Program-made: the position numbers and the translations under genes
Notes under the pieces: generated by a model
Told to the model about the DNA's origin: nothing
Seen by the model: only the letters and a program-made list of their open reading frames with translations
Database searches by the model: none
In this document: in pieces, positions 48,042-59,955 of the stretch
Layout: every line of letters begins with the position of its first letter
Numbering within the stretch: position 1 is the stretch's first letter
Assembly (NCBI GenBank): GCA_932521035.1
Contig: OW051497.1
Location: 8,432,001 to 8,496,000 of the forward strand
From: Oscheius dolichura
Taxonomy: Eukaryota; Nematoda; Chromadorea; Rhabditida; Rhabditidae
DNA length: 64,000 nucleotides
Reading direction: 5' to 3'

Positions 48042-48350
48042 TTGAAAATGAATATGTGTTCAGATACCAATCTATTTCTTCTTCTACTCCTCTTTTTTGT
48101 TCAGGAAAGACAAAAAGAACTCCCACGACGGCCAGATCGCCGAGGCCCTCCACCCGACACCATATCGCGAGTTGAGATCATGCGAAGTGACAGAGCGGTT
48201 ATAGACAGAGTGATCGATGAGAACAAGGAGAGGCTAGAAAAGGACAAAAGTGATTGTGTACAGGGGAGACGCAGACTGTCGGCAGGTTGGACGGCGCGCG
48301 AGGTTCTCTATAGGCATGCTGACGATGATGAATGGGGTACGAACATTTAA
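48042..48350 (+). CDS. Small ORF: secreted protein or internal exon
   Basis: As a single exon it starts MNMCSDTNLFLLLLLFFVQ, a fair signal peptide, followed by a charged, Arg-rich chain (EIMRSDRAVIDRVIDENKER) and a stop at 48350. The DNA coding the hydrophobic part ends in TTTTTTGTTCAG, which also makes a good splice acceptor, and GATGAATGGG|GTACG could be a donor. It may instead be one exon of a larger gene. No family is recognised. Confidence 0.33.
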   Translation: MKMNMCSDTNLFLLLLLFFVQERQKELPRRPDRRGPPPDTISRVEIMRSDRAVIDRVIDENKERLEKDKSDCVQGRRRLSAGWTAREVLYRHADDDEWGTNI

Positions 48351-49496
48351 TTAGTGGTAAAAGGAACACCCGACAGCAAAGAGTGACACTTTCTAATCGT
48401 CTTCCACTTCGGAAACACTGTCCAAATTTTCGTTCCTACGCGAAAAATGACTATTTTATTTTGTCATTTTTCCGTATGTCCTTTGTTTTCGGTCATTGTC
48501 TCAATATGGAACGCTTTTTGCTGCTGACCTTGATTTTACTAGGAATTTTTCGCTGTCGCTGAAAAGTACTGTAGCTGGCTGACCGGAAATATTACTAATT
48601 TTAGAGAGAGGAACTTCTTACACAAGGTGTGCAGGATCCTGAGTTGATGTAGACAGGGTAGTCGGTTCAAACTGAGAAATACAGTTGAATTTCTTTGAAA
48701 ACCTATATTCTAAGACATTTTCCGTGCGTCTTGATTCTATATAATGCCCAAAATGATCGATATGGTCACAAAGCATTCTAGATGAAATGGCAGTAGTAGC
48801 GTTTCACCGCAGTTCTATTCTCGGCATTTTTAGATCTTTTTTAGATGAACGAGTAGCCAAATCTACTTCGTAGAATTTTTGCAGCAGTCAGTGTCTCTCA
48901 CCCTCCTATGAATGCTCTCCGAGTAAGTTTTTCTTCCTGAAATCCGAGAACTCTTTGCCTTCCGCCTACGGGCATGCTCGTTCCACGTGCTCTGAGTTCA
49001 AATGTTGCATTTCCAGACCAAACCTCGCTTCTTCTCTAATTTGATTCATGTGAGTAGATGTTTTATAAACTCATGACTTGGTTAAAAAGTGGAGTTGCTC
49101 AACCCTACTTGATAATTGAAACATTACTTCATTTCCTGTATAGAGGGACACGGATCAGAGGGAGCATTTCCCAAATTTCAAGTATTTTTGATAGACTACA
49201 ATAGTCGCTACTTTTGATGTTTTCAAGTTCTGTCCACACTCAACAAGTCTTCAGGAAAAAGTACCCAACATTATGGGTTCTGAAGTGTCGAGGAAAAAGT
49301 AGAACACGCTTGAACAGAATGAATGTTTATGGCAGCAGAAAGAGGAGCTATAATCTTCAAGTCCACAGGAAACTGACCAAAGGGGAGATACGGATAAAAA
49401 GGCCAGAAGCACCTTCGGCGGCGGTGTAAAGCATACGGTACAAATGATTTGGGCGATGATCTCTCTGTCTCTCTCGGCCCTATGTCTGTCACTTAC

Positions 49497-49745
49497 CATA
49501 GTCCTAATAGCCTTCATTGACGACATTTTTTGTCTATGCTCGGTGCCATTAGGTCTAGATATGGCTGGGCTATTTCCTTTTCTGTCTAAGTCCCATTCGC
49601 AGAAGGCCATATACGGCTCGTAAAGAGGGACGACTAATTCTAACTGACACCTAGAGCCTACTGTACATGCTTTGAGGCTAAAGTGGATAAATGCTGTCGC
49701 AAGAGGGAGAATGAAAGAGAAGAGAGAGATATTTATGAGTATCAT
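49497..49745 (-). CDS. Candidate first exon of a secreted protein
   Basis: Starts MILINISLFSFILPLATAFI, a signal peptide. It continues with two-Cys spacing (KACTVGSRC) and a third Cys in YMAFCEW, and ends at a strong donor (ATG|GTAAGT) in phase 0. It begins 13 bp after the stop of the CC-domain gene on the same strand, so it would need its own promoter or operon-type processing. Downstream exons were not identified. Confidence 0.28.
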
Positions 49746-49757
49746 TATAGAGAAGAG

Positions 49758-50108
49758 CTATTGGTCCGGGTAGCACTGCTCCTTGTGGCAGAAGGTGTTC
49801 CTGGGGCACATCCCATTGATACAGGGTCCCACAGCGAGGGCTACAGTCATTTGTTATTCTATATCTGTTTAAAGAAACCCACTAGGATCCATTGGAGGCA
49901 TTTTAGGAGCAACGTTCTTTGGAATACACTGTCCGTAATAGCAGGAATAACCCGTCTGGCACTTGTCGCTGATACAGGGACCAACAGCTAGTTTGAATAT
50001 TTCTGAAGATTATTTTTATTATTGAATATGGAAGGAACCACCTTCTTTTTTGGTGTTATTAGCATCAATCGCGAGAATAAGAAAAGGAAGGAAGTAAATT
50101 ACGAGCAT
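49758..50108 (-). CDS. Secreted protein with two CC-type cysteine modules
   Basis: Three exons, 50108-50042, 49987-49883 and 49840-49758, with all phases matching; 84 residues. The signal peptide is MLVIYFLPFLILAIDA. Two modules follow: AVGPCISDKCQTGYSCYYGQC and AVGPCINGMCPRNTFCHKEQC, separated by a Pro-rich linker. The GPCI-x3-C-x4-C-x3/4-C pattern matches the CC domain common in secreted nematode proteins, whose function is mostly unknown. The donor of exon 2 (CCTA|GTGGGT) is slightly weak but is the only one that keeps the second module in frame. Confidence 0.8.
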
Positions 50109-50865
50109 TGTGGACAATTCGTTGCCCACCACCGGTTGAGGCTAAATACCCAAGCGGTGTTTGTTCTTTCTGACCGTTCGACCAGCACCGGAAAACACCC
50201 TTTCTATACCATCAAATAGTGAGAAAGTGAGAGTATTCACCTGTCGTCATCGGGTGTATTTACTTTCTACTAAGGACCAATCTATATTTAAAGACTTCTC
50301 AAAGCAGTCGAGAAGAAGAGAACCAAGTGACTATACGGCTCCGGTAAATTCCATAGAAAACTGAATCAGGGTATTTCGAATAAATATACTTATTAATGCA
50401 AGGAACACGCAACAGTATGTCGGCCATGGCGAGAGACGTCGCCCAGGATAACCAGCAAGTTCAATCCCTTATATGGTCTCGCGCTTGCTGCCAAGCCTGG
50501 GCCGAAAGCCCTCGACATCTGCTAAATCGTGTCTTTAGGCTAAACAAAGAAGCCGCATTTTCGGGGAGTTTGGGGGAAGCGTTTGTGGCGATCATGCTCG
50601 TGTTCGACTAAAAGCCAGGCATATCTTAGACAGGAGTCGTCTCCAATTCGGATTGCTTGGTGCGGAGCTTTTCTTTCGGCTTTGCAGCTCTTGCTTTGAA
50701 AAGCTTGAACAACATCAAAGCATCCTCTGGAGCACCAGCTCATGCCCAACATGTATCGGTTGTCGGCTGCCCGTCTCCGTTCGGGGTTGTTCTTCTATAG
50801 CATTCTGCCACCTCTTTCAGCGGAAGTGACAACATTTCCAAGGTTTATGAGAGTGAGCTAACCGC
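50109..50865. other. Intergenic spacer
   Basis: Short ORFs only (for example 50396-50611, 71 codons, plus strand) with no motif, signal peptide or splice support. Confidence 0.45.
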
Positions 50866-51172
50866 TTAAAGGAACAGTCAGGGAGTTTTTCAACCAGGTC
50901 TCAAAAAAAAGAGAATCTTTCGCTGATCACAGAAAGCGAAAAAACGATGCACTGTTTTATAAATTAGAAAAATGTCAAAATGAGGAGAAAAAGTCGTTCA
51001 AAGTGCTCGAATATCGACCGACGTCCGCATTCGACACGCGTTAACCAGATTTTTACAAAATTATGTCCGCAGACGTCCACATTTGTATTTTTTTAATCCC
51101 TTTTCCGGTTGTTTGTCAATCCTGTTTAATTTGGATACTGTAGTCAAAAAAATTCCCTGACTGTTCCTTTAA
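50866..51172. mobile_element. TTAA-flanked inverted-repeat element 4
   Basis: TTAA at 50866-50869, then AGGAACAGTCAGGGA. The right end is TCCCTGACTGTTCCT then TTAA (51169-51172). The termini are perfect over about 15 bp and there is no transposase ORF. Confidence 0.87.
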
Positions 51173-52700
51173 CAAAGAAGTGGAGACAGGCTGGGTGGAA
51201 TTTAAAATTTTCTGTACCATGTACTAAGTAGCGATAAAGGGATTGCTGAAGAACAATGGTTTCATGCCACTCAAAAGTACCAAAAGAGTTCCATCAATGG
51301 ATTGCGAATAGCTGATGCAGTTCATCTTCAATCGGTCTACTCCTTATGTCGCACGACTCATCGGCCCAATAAAGCTCGGGCCGTTTCAATTTCGGACATA
51401 AGGCATGGCTTGGCTGACTTGTGTGATTACTACTCAGAATACTCTACGCGGTGGCTGTCCCGTTCGCCTGTCTGTGGAACTGGGAGGGTGAGTCAGGGGT
51501 GGATCACTCGTTTGCAAGTGCCGGCAATGCTCTCCCGAAATTTGCGTAAATAGGAGACAAACATGTCCGAAAGGTCTGCATCGACTTATCAACAACACGC
51601 AGGGTGTCGAAATACTTGTGGCTAAAGAAAACATGTAGCTGTATCTCTCTCTTCCAAAAGTTGGACACGTTGGAGAGACGCTATAGATGTTTAGATTTAG
51701 GCTACGAGTTAGGCTTTGGGGATTCGAGATTACAAGGCGTTGAAAATTGGTCAAGAGGGGGGCACTTATTAGAAGAAATACGGTATTCAATTAAAGCTAG
51801 TATCCGGTTTTCACTTTTAAGTTAACACTAAAAAGTGCTTCTCTTGATTTGTCCGAGCTGCAATATGCCCTTCTCTTTCTGTCCTCTCCAATGCCCTTTC
51901 AGAGAAAGAGCAGACAGTTTCGTCTGCAGAAAGCTTGTCCCATTTTTATCCTTCCGTCTAGACCGCGAGTATTCATATGTCATCCTAGTCAGCTAGTCGA
52001 GAGAGTGGGTGAAACAGAAATAGGCGGGATTACTCAAATATGACTATTTCCCACTGTCGGTGGCAACAGTCAGTCGCTTCCCCTGCTCGTTTTCACCTTG
52101 AAGATAATGCTTCTATTTTTGACTGTTGCTGCGCCGGTAATCGACGTTCCCTTTTTGCTTCTAAAACCTTTGGATGATATAGATCGCCCAAGAAGGACCG
52201 AGTCAAACTTTGATTCACTTTAAACTTAGATTAAGAGATCGAATCAGCCTGTATGCTGCCCGGGACTCAAAATCTCGTTTCATCTTCTTGTTCCTCTTTC
52301 GTCAGTAACAGTCAGCTCCGCGTCCCCTTTTCTATCGCACAGTGCATCGAGCCGTACAGCCCGCAAATCCTGGCCCCGTTTTATCATCGACCTTTCTAGA
52401 GTCTCTTCAGAGAGAGAGAGTGAGAGAGAGAGCAGACAGTTTCGTAAGCGAACATCTGTTCCCGAAAAAGTTGTTTGTGAGGAGACAGTCTCCTCCTATC
52501 GCCGTGCAGAGAGTTTGCCCTTTTTTTCGATTTGGAATCCTAGGGAGAGAGGGCCAACCAGTGTTTATCCTGCCCTAGTACCCAATCTCCCTTTTCCCTC
52601 TCGACAGTAGCGTTCACTTCGCCAATCCCTTTATTTTGTTGCATAGTGCATCGAGCCCTTTTCCCCCAAGAACCTTTTACCTCCGCCTTCCCCCGCGATC
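51173..52700. repeat. Degenerate duplicated stretches and GA-rich simple repeat
   Basis: AGAGCAGACAGTTTCGT occurs near 51907 and 52429, and CAGTGCATCGAGCC-like text near 52340 and 52640, so a ~0.3-0.5 kb unit is repeated with decay. A GA-rich tract lies at 52410-52433. Two plus-strand ORFs (51302-51553, 51604-51825) read moderately protein-like but could not be tied to a gene. Confidence 0.45.
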
Positions 52701-53530
52701 ACTTTTCGTGTTTTTCCAGAAGAAATTTCTCTTTTCAGCAAAAATGCTCACCTTGCCCTACTTTATTTATTTTTTGCTAAGCTCTGGCGCGTAACAGTGA
52801 CGAATCGACAGCACTTTACCAAAGTTAAGCCCTTTTTCTATAGCCAGCCGGGTTTGGTCAGCTAGCGGTCAAAAATGGTTTCGCTTTTCTTTTGTAAAGT
52901 TCTGTAATTCTGACCAAAACCAACGGAACGGGGGAGACTGTAACGCGGAGCCTCCGCCAATACAAAACGGGGGCGTCGGCCGGCCCTTCCACAAGGGCGT
53001 CTTCCATAAAAACTGGGCAAATCTAGTCACTTGGTTATAAAAAAAGGCGATTTGTAACCCACAACTTTTTTTGAGTTGGAGAGTTGAGAGTAGGCTCATT
53101 CGAACCGATAATTTTTGCTGCGCCGAACTGCACTTTTAGATTTTTTTGAAAGTGAGGTAGTGAGGAGGAAGCGACCTTTTAAATTTCAAAAAAAGCACGA
53201 TCGTTTTTTGAGCTAGCGCGATGAGAGTAGGCTCATTCGACGGCGCGTCTTGGCGTATTGGCGGTTTATTTTTTGCTAAGCTCTGGCGCGTAACAGTGAC
53301 GAATCGACAGCAATTTACCAAAGTTAAGCCCTTTTTCCATAGCCAGCCGGGTTCGGTCAGCTAGCGGTCAGAATGGCTAAGCTTTTAGTTTTGTCAAATC
53401 CGGAGATTTCGACCAAACCAATGGAACGGGGGAGACCCCAGCGCGGAGCCTCCGCCAACACGAATCGGGGGCGTCGGCCGGCCGGCGGCCGGCCAAGGCG
53501 CCCCTTCACAAAAAAACTGGGCAAATCTAG

Positions 53531-53906
53531 TCATGAATATCTAATTCGAGAATGATAAACATGCCAAAGTTTTGAGAAAAACGCATGTAAAAAATGCACG
53601 TTTTTGTAAGTTTGTTCAGTGGATTTCGGCTACTATTAAAGCAGTCGGTTGAACGCGGTCAGCTTTCCTTAATGTATCGTTGATAGGGTCAAATATGTTT
53701 ACCGAGACCAGCAAGCCACGCATCGTTGGGATCTAGCACGCCTGTTTACTTGTGGAAATCTTCAATCTGTCGAATAGAAAAACACAAGAAAAATTAAAAT
53801 ATTGTCATAATTTATGACAATCTGATGATTATAACTCATAATGATAGGCCATCGACCATTCTGAGTCTCTGGAAACCGTTAGATTCAGTTTTAGTGTGGC
53901 CAATGA
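53531..53906. repeat. 376-bp tail repeated at 59956-60331
   Basis: Sequence following one Helitron-like unit, from TCATGAATATCTAATTCG to GTGGCCAATGAAAA. It is repeated, apparently without change, after the unit at 59453-59955. Confidence 0.85.
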
Positions 53907-54334
53907 AAATGATGACTTTCGAGGGCAGGATGGCGTCTAAGAAGGAAAGAATGAATAACCTCTCTGATGGGAAGGCTGCACATCCAGAGCAAAACGAGGG
54001 CACGAAGAACTAAAAACCTGGAACACTTAGATACCTCACCAAATAGAAGACCAGCTCAATGTGTGGCCTATCGTTGTGAAGCCCTCCGTCTAAGGATCAC
54101 TGTGGTGGCAACTGGATCATCGTCTCTATCAGACGACAGGAGATAATGTTGCCAGACGATCGCCTGTTTACTGCAGATGGCCATGATGACTAAACTGCCT
54201 CAGTCGCCCCTCGCCCTACCCTCGCGGCCGGTCGATCCCCGCTGGTCACTCTCGGTCAAAAGCTCCACTAGCCTGGTCGCTCTTGTGTCTGGCTCTTCTA
54301 ATTTTATTCTTCTCATTCCAACAGCTCCCGTATT
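53907..54334. other. Unique spacer inside the repeat array
   Basis: About 430 bp with no gene or repeat recognised between the 376-bp tail and the next unit. Confidence 0.45.
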
Positions 54335-57300
54335 TCACTTGGCTATAATAAAAGGCGATTTGTAACCCCTTTAGAATTTTTTGAAAGTGAGGGAGTGAGG
54401 AGGAAGCGAGCTTTTAAATTTCATTTTATTCCGCTCTTTTTTTTGAGCTAGCGCGATGGGAGTAGGCTCATTCGACGGCGCGTCTTGGCGTATTGGCGGT
54501 TTATTTTTTGCTAAGCTCTGGCGCGTAACAGTGACGAATCGACAGCACTTTACCAAAGTTAAGCCCTTTTTCCATAGCCAGCCGGGTTTGGTCAGCCGGC
54601 GGTCAAAAATGGTTTCGCTTTTCTTTTGTAAAGTTCTGTAATTCCGACCAAAACCAGCGGCACGGGAAGATTCTAACGCGGAGCCTAACCCACGCCTACA
54701 ATCCCCGCGCCGGCGGCCGCTGTAGGCGCGGGGTGAGACTGGAACGCTAGCCTAGGCTCTTGCCCGCGAGCATAACTGGATCAACCTAACCTTTTTCTAA
54801 AGCCAGCCGGGTTCGGTCAGCCGGCGGTCAGAATGGCCAAGCCTTTTCTTTTGTCAAAGCCGGGGATTTCGACCAAACCAATGGAACGGAGTAGACCCCA
54901 GCGCGGAGCCTCCGCCAACACGAATCGGGGGCGTCGGCCGGCCGGCGGCCGGCCAAGGCGCCCCTCTCAATAAAATTGGGCACTTCTAGTCACTTGGTTA
55001 TAAAAAAAGGCCATTTGTAACCCACAACTTTTTTTGAGTTGGAGAGTTGAGAGTAGGCTCATTCGAACCGATAATTTTTGCTGCGCCGAACTGCACTTTT
55101 AGATTTTTTTGAAAGTGAGGTAGTGAGGAGGAAGAGGGCTTTTAAATTTCAAAAAAAGCAACAACGTTTTTTGAGCTAGCGCGACGAGAGTAGGCTCATT
55201 CGACGACGCTTCTCGGCGTATTGGCGGTTTATTTTTTGCTAAGCTCTGGCGCGTAACAGTGACGAATCGACAGCACTTTACCAAAGTTAAGCCCTTTTTC
55301 CATAGCCAGCCGGGTTTGGTCAGCTAGCGGTCAGAATGGCTAAGCTTTTAGTTTTGTCAAATCCGGAGATTTCGACCAAACCAATGGAACGGGGGAGACC
55401 CCAGCGCGGAGCCTCCGCCAACACGAATCGGGGGCGTCGGCCGGCCGGCGGCCGGCCAAGGCGCCCCTTCACAAAAAAACTGGGCAAATCTAGTCACTTT
55501 TCTATAATAATATGCGTTATGTGACCGAACTTTTTTTTGAGTTGAGAAATTGAGAGTAGGCTCATTCGAACCGATAATTTTTGTTGCGTACGACTGCGCT
55601 TTCCGAATATTTTGAAAATGAGGGAGAGAGGAGGAAGAGGGCTTTTAAATTTCATTTTATTCAGCCCTTTTTTTTGAGCTATCGCGATGAGAGTAGGCTC
55701 ATTCGACGACGCTTCTTCGCATATTGGCGGTTTATTTTTTGCTAAGCTCTGGCGCGTAACAGTGACGAATCGACAGCACTTTACCAAAGTTGAGCCTTTT
55801 CCTATAGCCAGCCGGGTTCGGTCAGCCAACGGTCAGAATGGTCTGGGATTTGGCAAAGCCGGGGATCTCGACCAAAACCAACGGAACGGGGGAGACCCCA
55901 GCGCGGAGCCTCCGCCAACACAAAACGGGGGCGTCGGCCGGCCGGCGGCCGGCCAAGGCGCCCCTTCCACAAGGACGTCTTCCATAAAAACTGGGCACTT
56001 CACTTGGCTATAAAAAAAGGCGATTTGTAACCCCACAACTTTTTTTGAGCTGAGGAGTTGAGAGTAGGCTCATTCGAACCGATAATATTTTCTGCGTCGA
56101 ACTGCACTTTTAGAATTTTTTGAAAGTGAGGGAGTGAGGAGGAAGCGAGCTTTTAAATTTCATTTTATTCCGCTCTTTTTTTTGAGCTAGCGCGATGGGA
56201 GTAGGCTCATTCGACGGCGCGTCTTGGCGTATTGGCGGTTTATTTTTTGCTAAGCTCTGGCGCGTAACAGTGACGAATCGACAGCACTTTACCAAAGTTA
56301 AGCCCTTTTTCTATAGCCGGCCGGGTTCGGTCAGCCGGCGGTCAAAAATGGTTTCGCTTTTCTTTTGTAAAGTTCTGTAATTCCGACCAAAACCAGCGGC
56401 ACGGGAAGATTCTAACGCGGAGCCTAGACCCACGCCTACAATCCCCGCGCCGGCGGCCGCTGTAGGCGCGGGGTGAGACTGGAACGCTAGCCTAGGCTCT
56501 TGCCCGCGAGCATAACTGGATCAACCTAACCTTTTTCTAAAGCCAGCCGGGTTCGGTCAGCCGGCGGTCAGAATGGCCAAGCCTTTTCTTTTGTCAAAGC
56601 CGGGGATTTCGACCAAACCAATGGAACGGAGTAGACCCCAGCGCGGAGCCTCCGCCAACACGAATCGGGGGCGTCGGCCGGCCGGCGGCCGGCCAAGGCG
56701 CCCCTCTCAATAAAATTGGGCACTTCTAGTCACTTGGCTATAATAAAAGGCGATTTGTAACCTACAACTTTTTTTGAGTTGGAGAGTTGAGAGTAGGCTC
56801 ATTCGAACCGATAATTTTTTCTGCGCCGAACTGCACTTTTAGAATTTTTTGAAAGTGAGGTAGTGAGGAGGAAGAGGGCTTTTAAATTTCAAAAAAAGCA
56901 ACAACGTTTTTTGAGCTAGCGCGACGAGAGTAGGCTCATTCGACGACGCTTCTCGGCGTATTGGCGGTTTATTTTTTGCTAAGCTCTGGCGTGTAACAGT
57001 GACGAATCGACAGCACTTTACCAAAGTTAAGCCCTTTTTCTATAGCCAGCCGGGTTTGGTCAGCTAGCGGTCAAAAATGGTTTCGCTTTTCTTTTGTAAA
57101 GTTCTGTAATTCTGACCAAAACCAACGGAACGGGGGAGACTGTAACGCGGAGCCTCCGCCAATACAAAACGGGGGCGTCGGCCGGCCGCCGGCCGGCCAA
57201 GGCGCCCCTTCCACAAGGGCGTCTTCCATAAAAACTGGGCAAATCTAGTCTTCTCATCGGTAATCATAAATATTTCCGACCTTCATCTAACTTGCTCAAA

Positions 57301-57367
57301 GTGTGGATTGAAGATTGAGAAATTCCTAATATTCCGCTGCTCCTGGTAATCGTCTACTATCCTTGTC

Positions 57368-59445
57368 ATGGCATATTCAATCAGAACCGCATCATCCGGC
57401 TACCTCACCGGGTCTAACTACAGTGTGAGTTATCTTTTTCCTTTAAAGAAAACAATCAGGCGATCGCATGGAAAATCCATATAAAAATCAGCTTCCGATC
57501 AAAATCAGCGTTATAACTTTTATAGCATTTGCTTTTGCTTCTAAATCCTAGGCATCTTTATCCACAAAAAAAATAACAAAGAATATCACCGAATAGCTCC
57601 CGATACTGACCATTATTGTTTTCCTTTATCCACGTTCACCCCCGTCTCTACTGAGACAGCCAAATCAAGGCAGTTTTGTGAAAGAGGCCCTGAAAATCCA
57701 CTGGTTTTAATTGTTTAGATGTGATTGCGGTCGGTTCTTTTAGTTTTCTGCTCCCCTCTGCTGTTTCGATTCGGTTATTGAACGGAAATCTTTCCCGCCA
57801 TTCGGGCTTGTTTGTCTCTCACTTGTTTACAAGTATATCCAGAGCCACAACTCCCCAACGAGTGATCCCACTAGACTCATTCTCCCATAGAGGCGGCAAA
57901 CGTATGCCGGCGTGTCTAAGCTGCATGAACATCTTTATGATTTTTTGACATATCAAGCGGTTAGTAACGCGGAGAGCATACACGCGCACGTGATTGAAAC
58001 ATGCGTGTCCTGGAAAGAAACGGTAAATAGGGCAAAATGGATGAGATCACTCGTTCGCCGTTCGCATAAAAATAGAAATTGCTTGATCTCTCTAACCTTT
58101 TTTGTTAAGTACGGAGGCAGTAGCGGCAGTGGAAGCCTACGGAAAGTGCCCCTAAGGCAGCAGGCCGAAGTGCAGACGCAGCCGTGCCCGGTGAGCACCT
58201 CCGAAAGTCCAGCGGTCTCCTATCATAAGCAGAACACATACAGCTACAGGGATTCCACACAAGGGATCTATGACAATATCCGCCGTAAGAAGGAGAAAGA
58301 GGAGGAAGACTGGAGTCGGCGGAGGCGGAATAAAGAGGAACAAAATCACAGCCAAAGCAATCCGTTTCAAGATCTACCAATATCCCTCGCGATCAGGGAG
58401 ACTATGTCCACAATGGTGACTAACCACTGCGCTGCCCTTCAGAAGCATGCTGTAGCTGAAAAGCAACTTGATCTGACGGACACGCCTGAAAGGAAAGCGC
58501 CTACAAAGGAAGAGATGTTCAACGAACACCGAAAGAAAATAGAAGGAATAGAGGAAGCTATCCACTCTATGGAGCAGCTCAGAATGGACCTGGCAGATTC
58601 CCTGATGCCCGGGGCGTTGCATAAATTCGACGAACTAAAGGAGACTCTCGAAGACGTCACTGACATCTTCGAGAAGTCTTTTGAGCAAGCTGCCAGGAAC
58701 TGGCCATACTCTGATGAGTTGCGCCTAGCCCAGAACAACTACCTAGAAAAAGCGGGCTGTCTCACAGAAGTCACTAAGAAGCTGAAGAAGAAGGAGAAGA
58801 AATTGGCTTTTCAAGAGGCCAAGATGATAAACCAGGGATGGATAGCCAAGGCTAAGGTATGCGTGTGTTTTGTTGCTGTACAAATACATTTGCAGGACTT
58901 CTTCATCCCCGTTGGACCCAAGGTGGACCGGCTTAAAAATGAAATTATGAAATTGAAAAAAGAAGCCGAAGAATATCAGGCAACTGGGCTAGAAAAATTA
59001 AAATTCCGCCTTCTCAATGACGACATTTGGAATGAGCCAGCGGAGGAGGTAGGAAATTGCATTGATGTCATTTAGTCATAAGTTCCAGGATTCTATCTCC
59101 AATGAAGCAAATGCCATCAGCAGGATCAAAAAGGAAGTAAAGGAATACTTTCAGAAAGACGTGGAAGCCATGCAAGAAGCTACCGCCGGGGGATGGTGGG
59201 AATACCTTATTTTCTTGGGATACATTTGACCGTTTAGGGTTTATTCTGGGCAACCATCCTCTGGCGGGCCTACTTCGTCAACAGTACCTTTTGTAACTTC
59301 TCCGTCAGTTCCAACTGAGACTGCCGGAAGCGGACGGGCTGTGGCTGAGAGCGCTCAAGGAGAGAGATGCCCAAAGCAGGAGGTCAACGGGAGGTATGGA
59401 CACTCCACTGTATTCGACCGTCCTTGTATAGATCCAACAATGTGA
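57368..59445 (+). CDS. Coiled-coil protein, family not recognised
   Basis: Exons 57368-57424 (MAYSIRTASSGYLTGSNYS), 58110-58856, 58896 to about 59049, then from 59083 (AAG acceptor) and from about 59236 to 59445; phases agree. The N-terminus is Gly/Ser/Tyr-rich. A highly charged region follows (RRKKEKEEEDWSRRRRNKEE), then long helical stretches with heptad-like Leu/Met spacing (HRKKIEGIEEAIHSMEQL, TKKLKKKEKKLAFQEAKM, KVDRLKNEIMKLKKEAEE), ending in a Ser/Pro/Thr-rich tail. It lies between two blocks of Helitron-like repeats. The right block begins 7 bp after its stop codon, so its 3' UTR must lie in repeat DNA. A cytoskeletal or scaffold role is a guess; no domain was recognised. Confidence 0.6.
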
Positions 59446-59452
59446 CTTCTAG

Positions 59453-59955
59453 TCACTTGGCTATAATAATATGCGTTATGTGACCGAACTTTTTTTTGGG
59501 TTGAGAAATTGAGAGTAGGCTCATTCGAACCGATAATTTTTGTTGCGTACGACTGCGCTTTCCAAATTTTTTGAAAATGAGGTAGTGAGGAGGAAGCGAG
59601 CTTTTAAATTTCATTTTATTCAGCCCTTTTTTTTGAGCTATCGCGATGAGAGTAGGCTCATTCGACGACGCTTCTTCGCATATTGGCGGTTTATTTTTTG
59701 CTAAGCTCTGGCGCGTCACAGTGACGAATCGACAGCACTTTACCAAAGTTAAGCCCTTTTTCCATAGCCAGCCGGGTTCGGTCAGCTAGCGGTCAGAATG
59801 GCTAAGCTTTTAGTTTTGTCAAATCCGGAGATTTCGACCAAACCAATGGAACGGGGGAGACCCCAGCGCGGAGCCTCCGCCAACACGAATCGGGGGCGTC
59901 GGCCGGCCGGCGGCCGGCCAAGGCGCCCCTTCACAAAAAAACTGGGCAAATCTAG
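59453..59955 (+). mobile_element. Helitron-like repeat unit, detached copy
   Basis: 503-bp unit with TCACTTGGCTATAATAA at the left, the shared GCTCTGGCGCGT motif, the GGCCGGCC palindrome and a CTAG right end (59952-59955). It is most like unit 53027-53530 and is followed by the same 376-bp tail. Confidence 0.62.

Larger units (their letters stand above)
52760..57248 (+). mobile_element. Tandem array of ~0.5-0.7 kb Helitron-like repeats
   Basis: Seven related units. Boundaries read by eye are: partial to 53026; 53027-53530; then 54335-54989, 54990-55493, 55494-55999, 56000-56729 and 56730-57248. Most units begin TCACTTGG(C/T)TATAA and end AAATCTAG or ACTTCTAG, with the next TC directly after. 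Each carries GCTCTGGCGCGTAACAGTGA and, near its right end, a GC-rich palindrome of the GGCCGGCC...GGCCGGCC type. ORFs of about 60 codons occur on both strands but look like by-products of the repeat. TC...CTAG ends without terminal inverted repeats are what Helitrons show. The palindrome is about 36 bp from the end, farther than usual. Confidence 0.6.
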
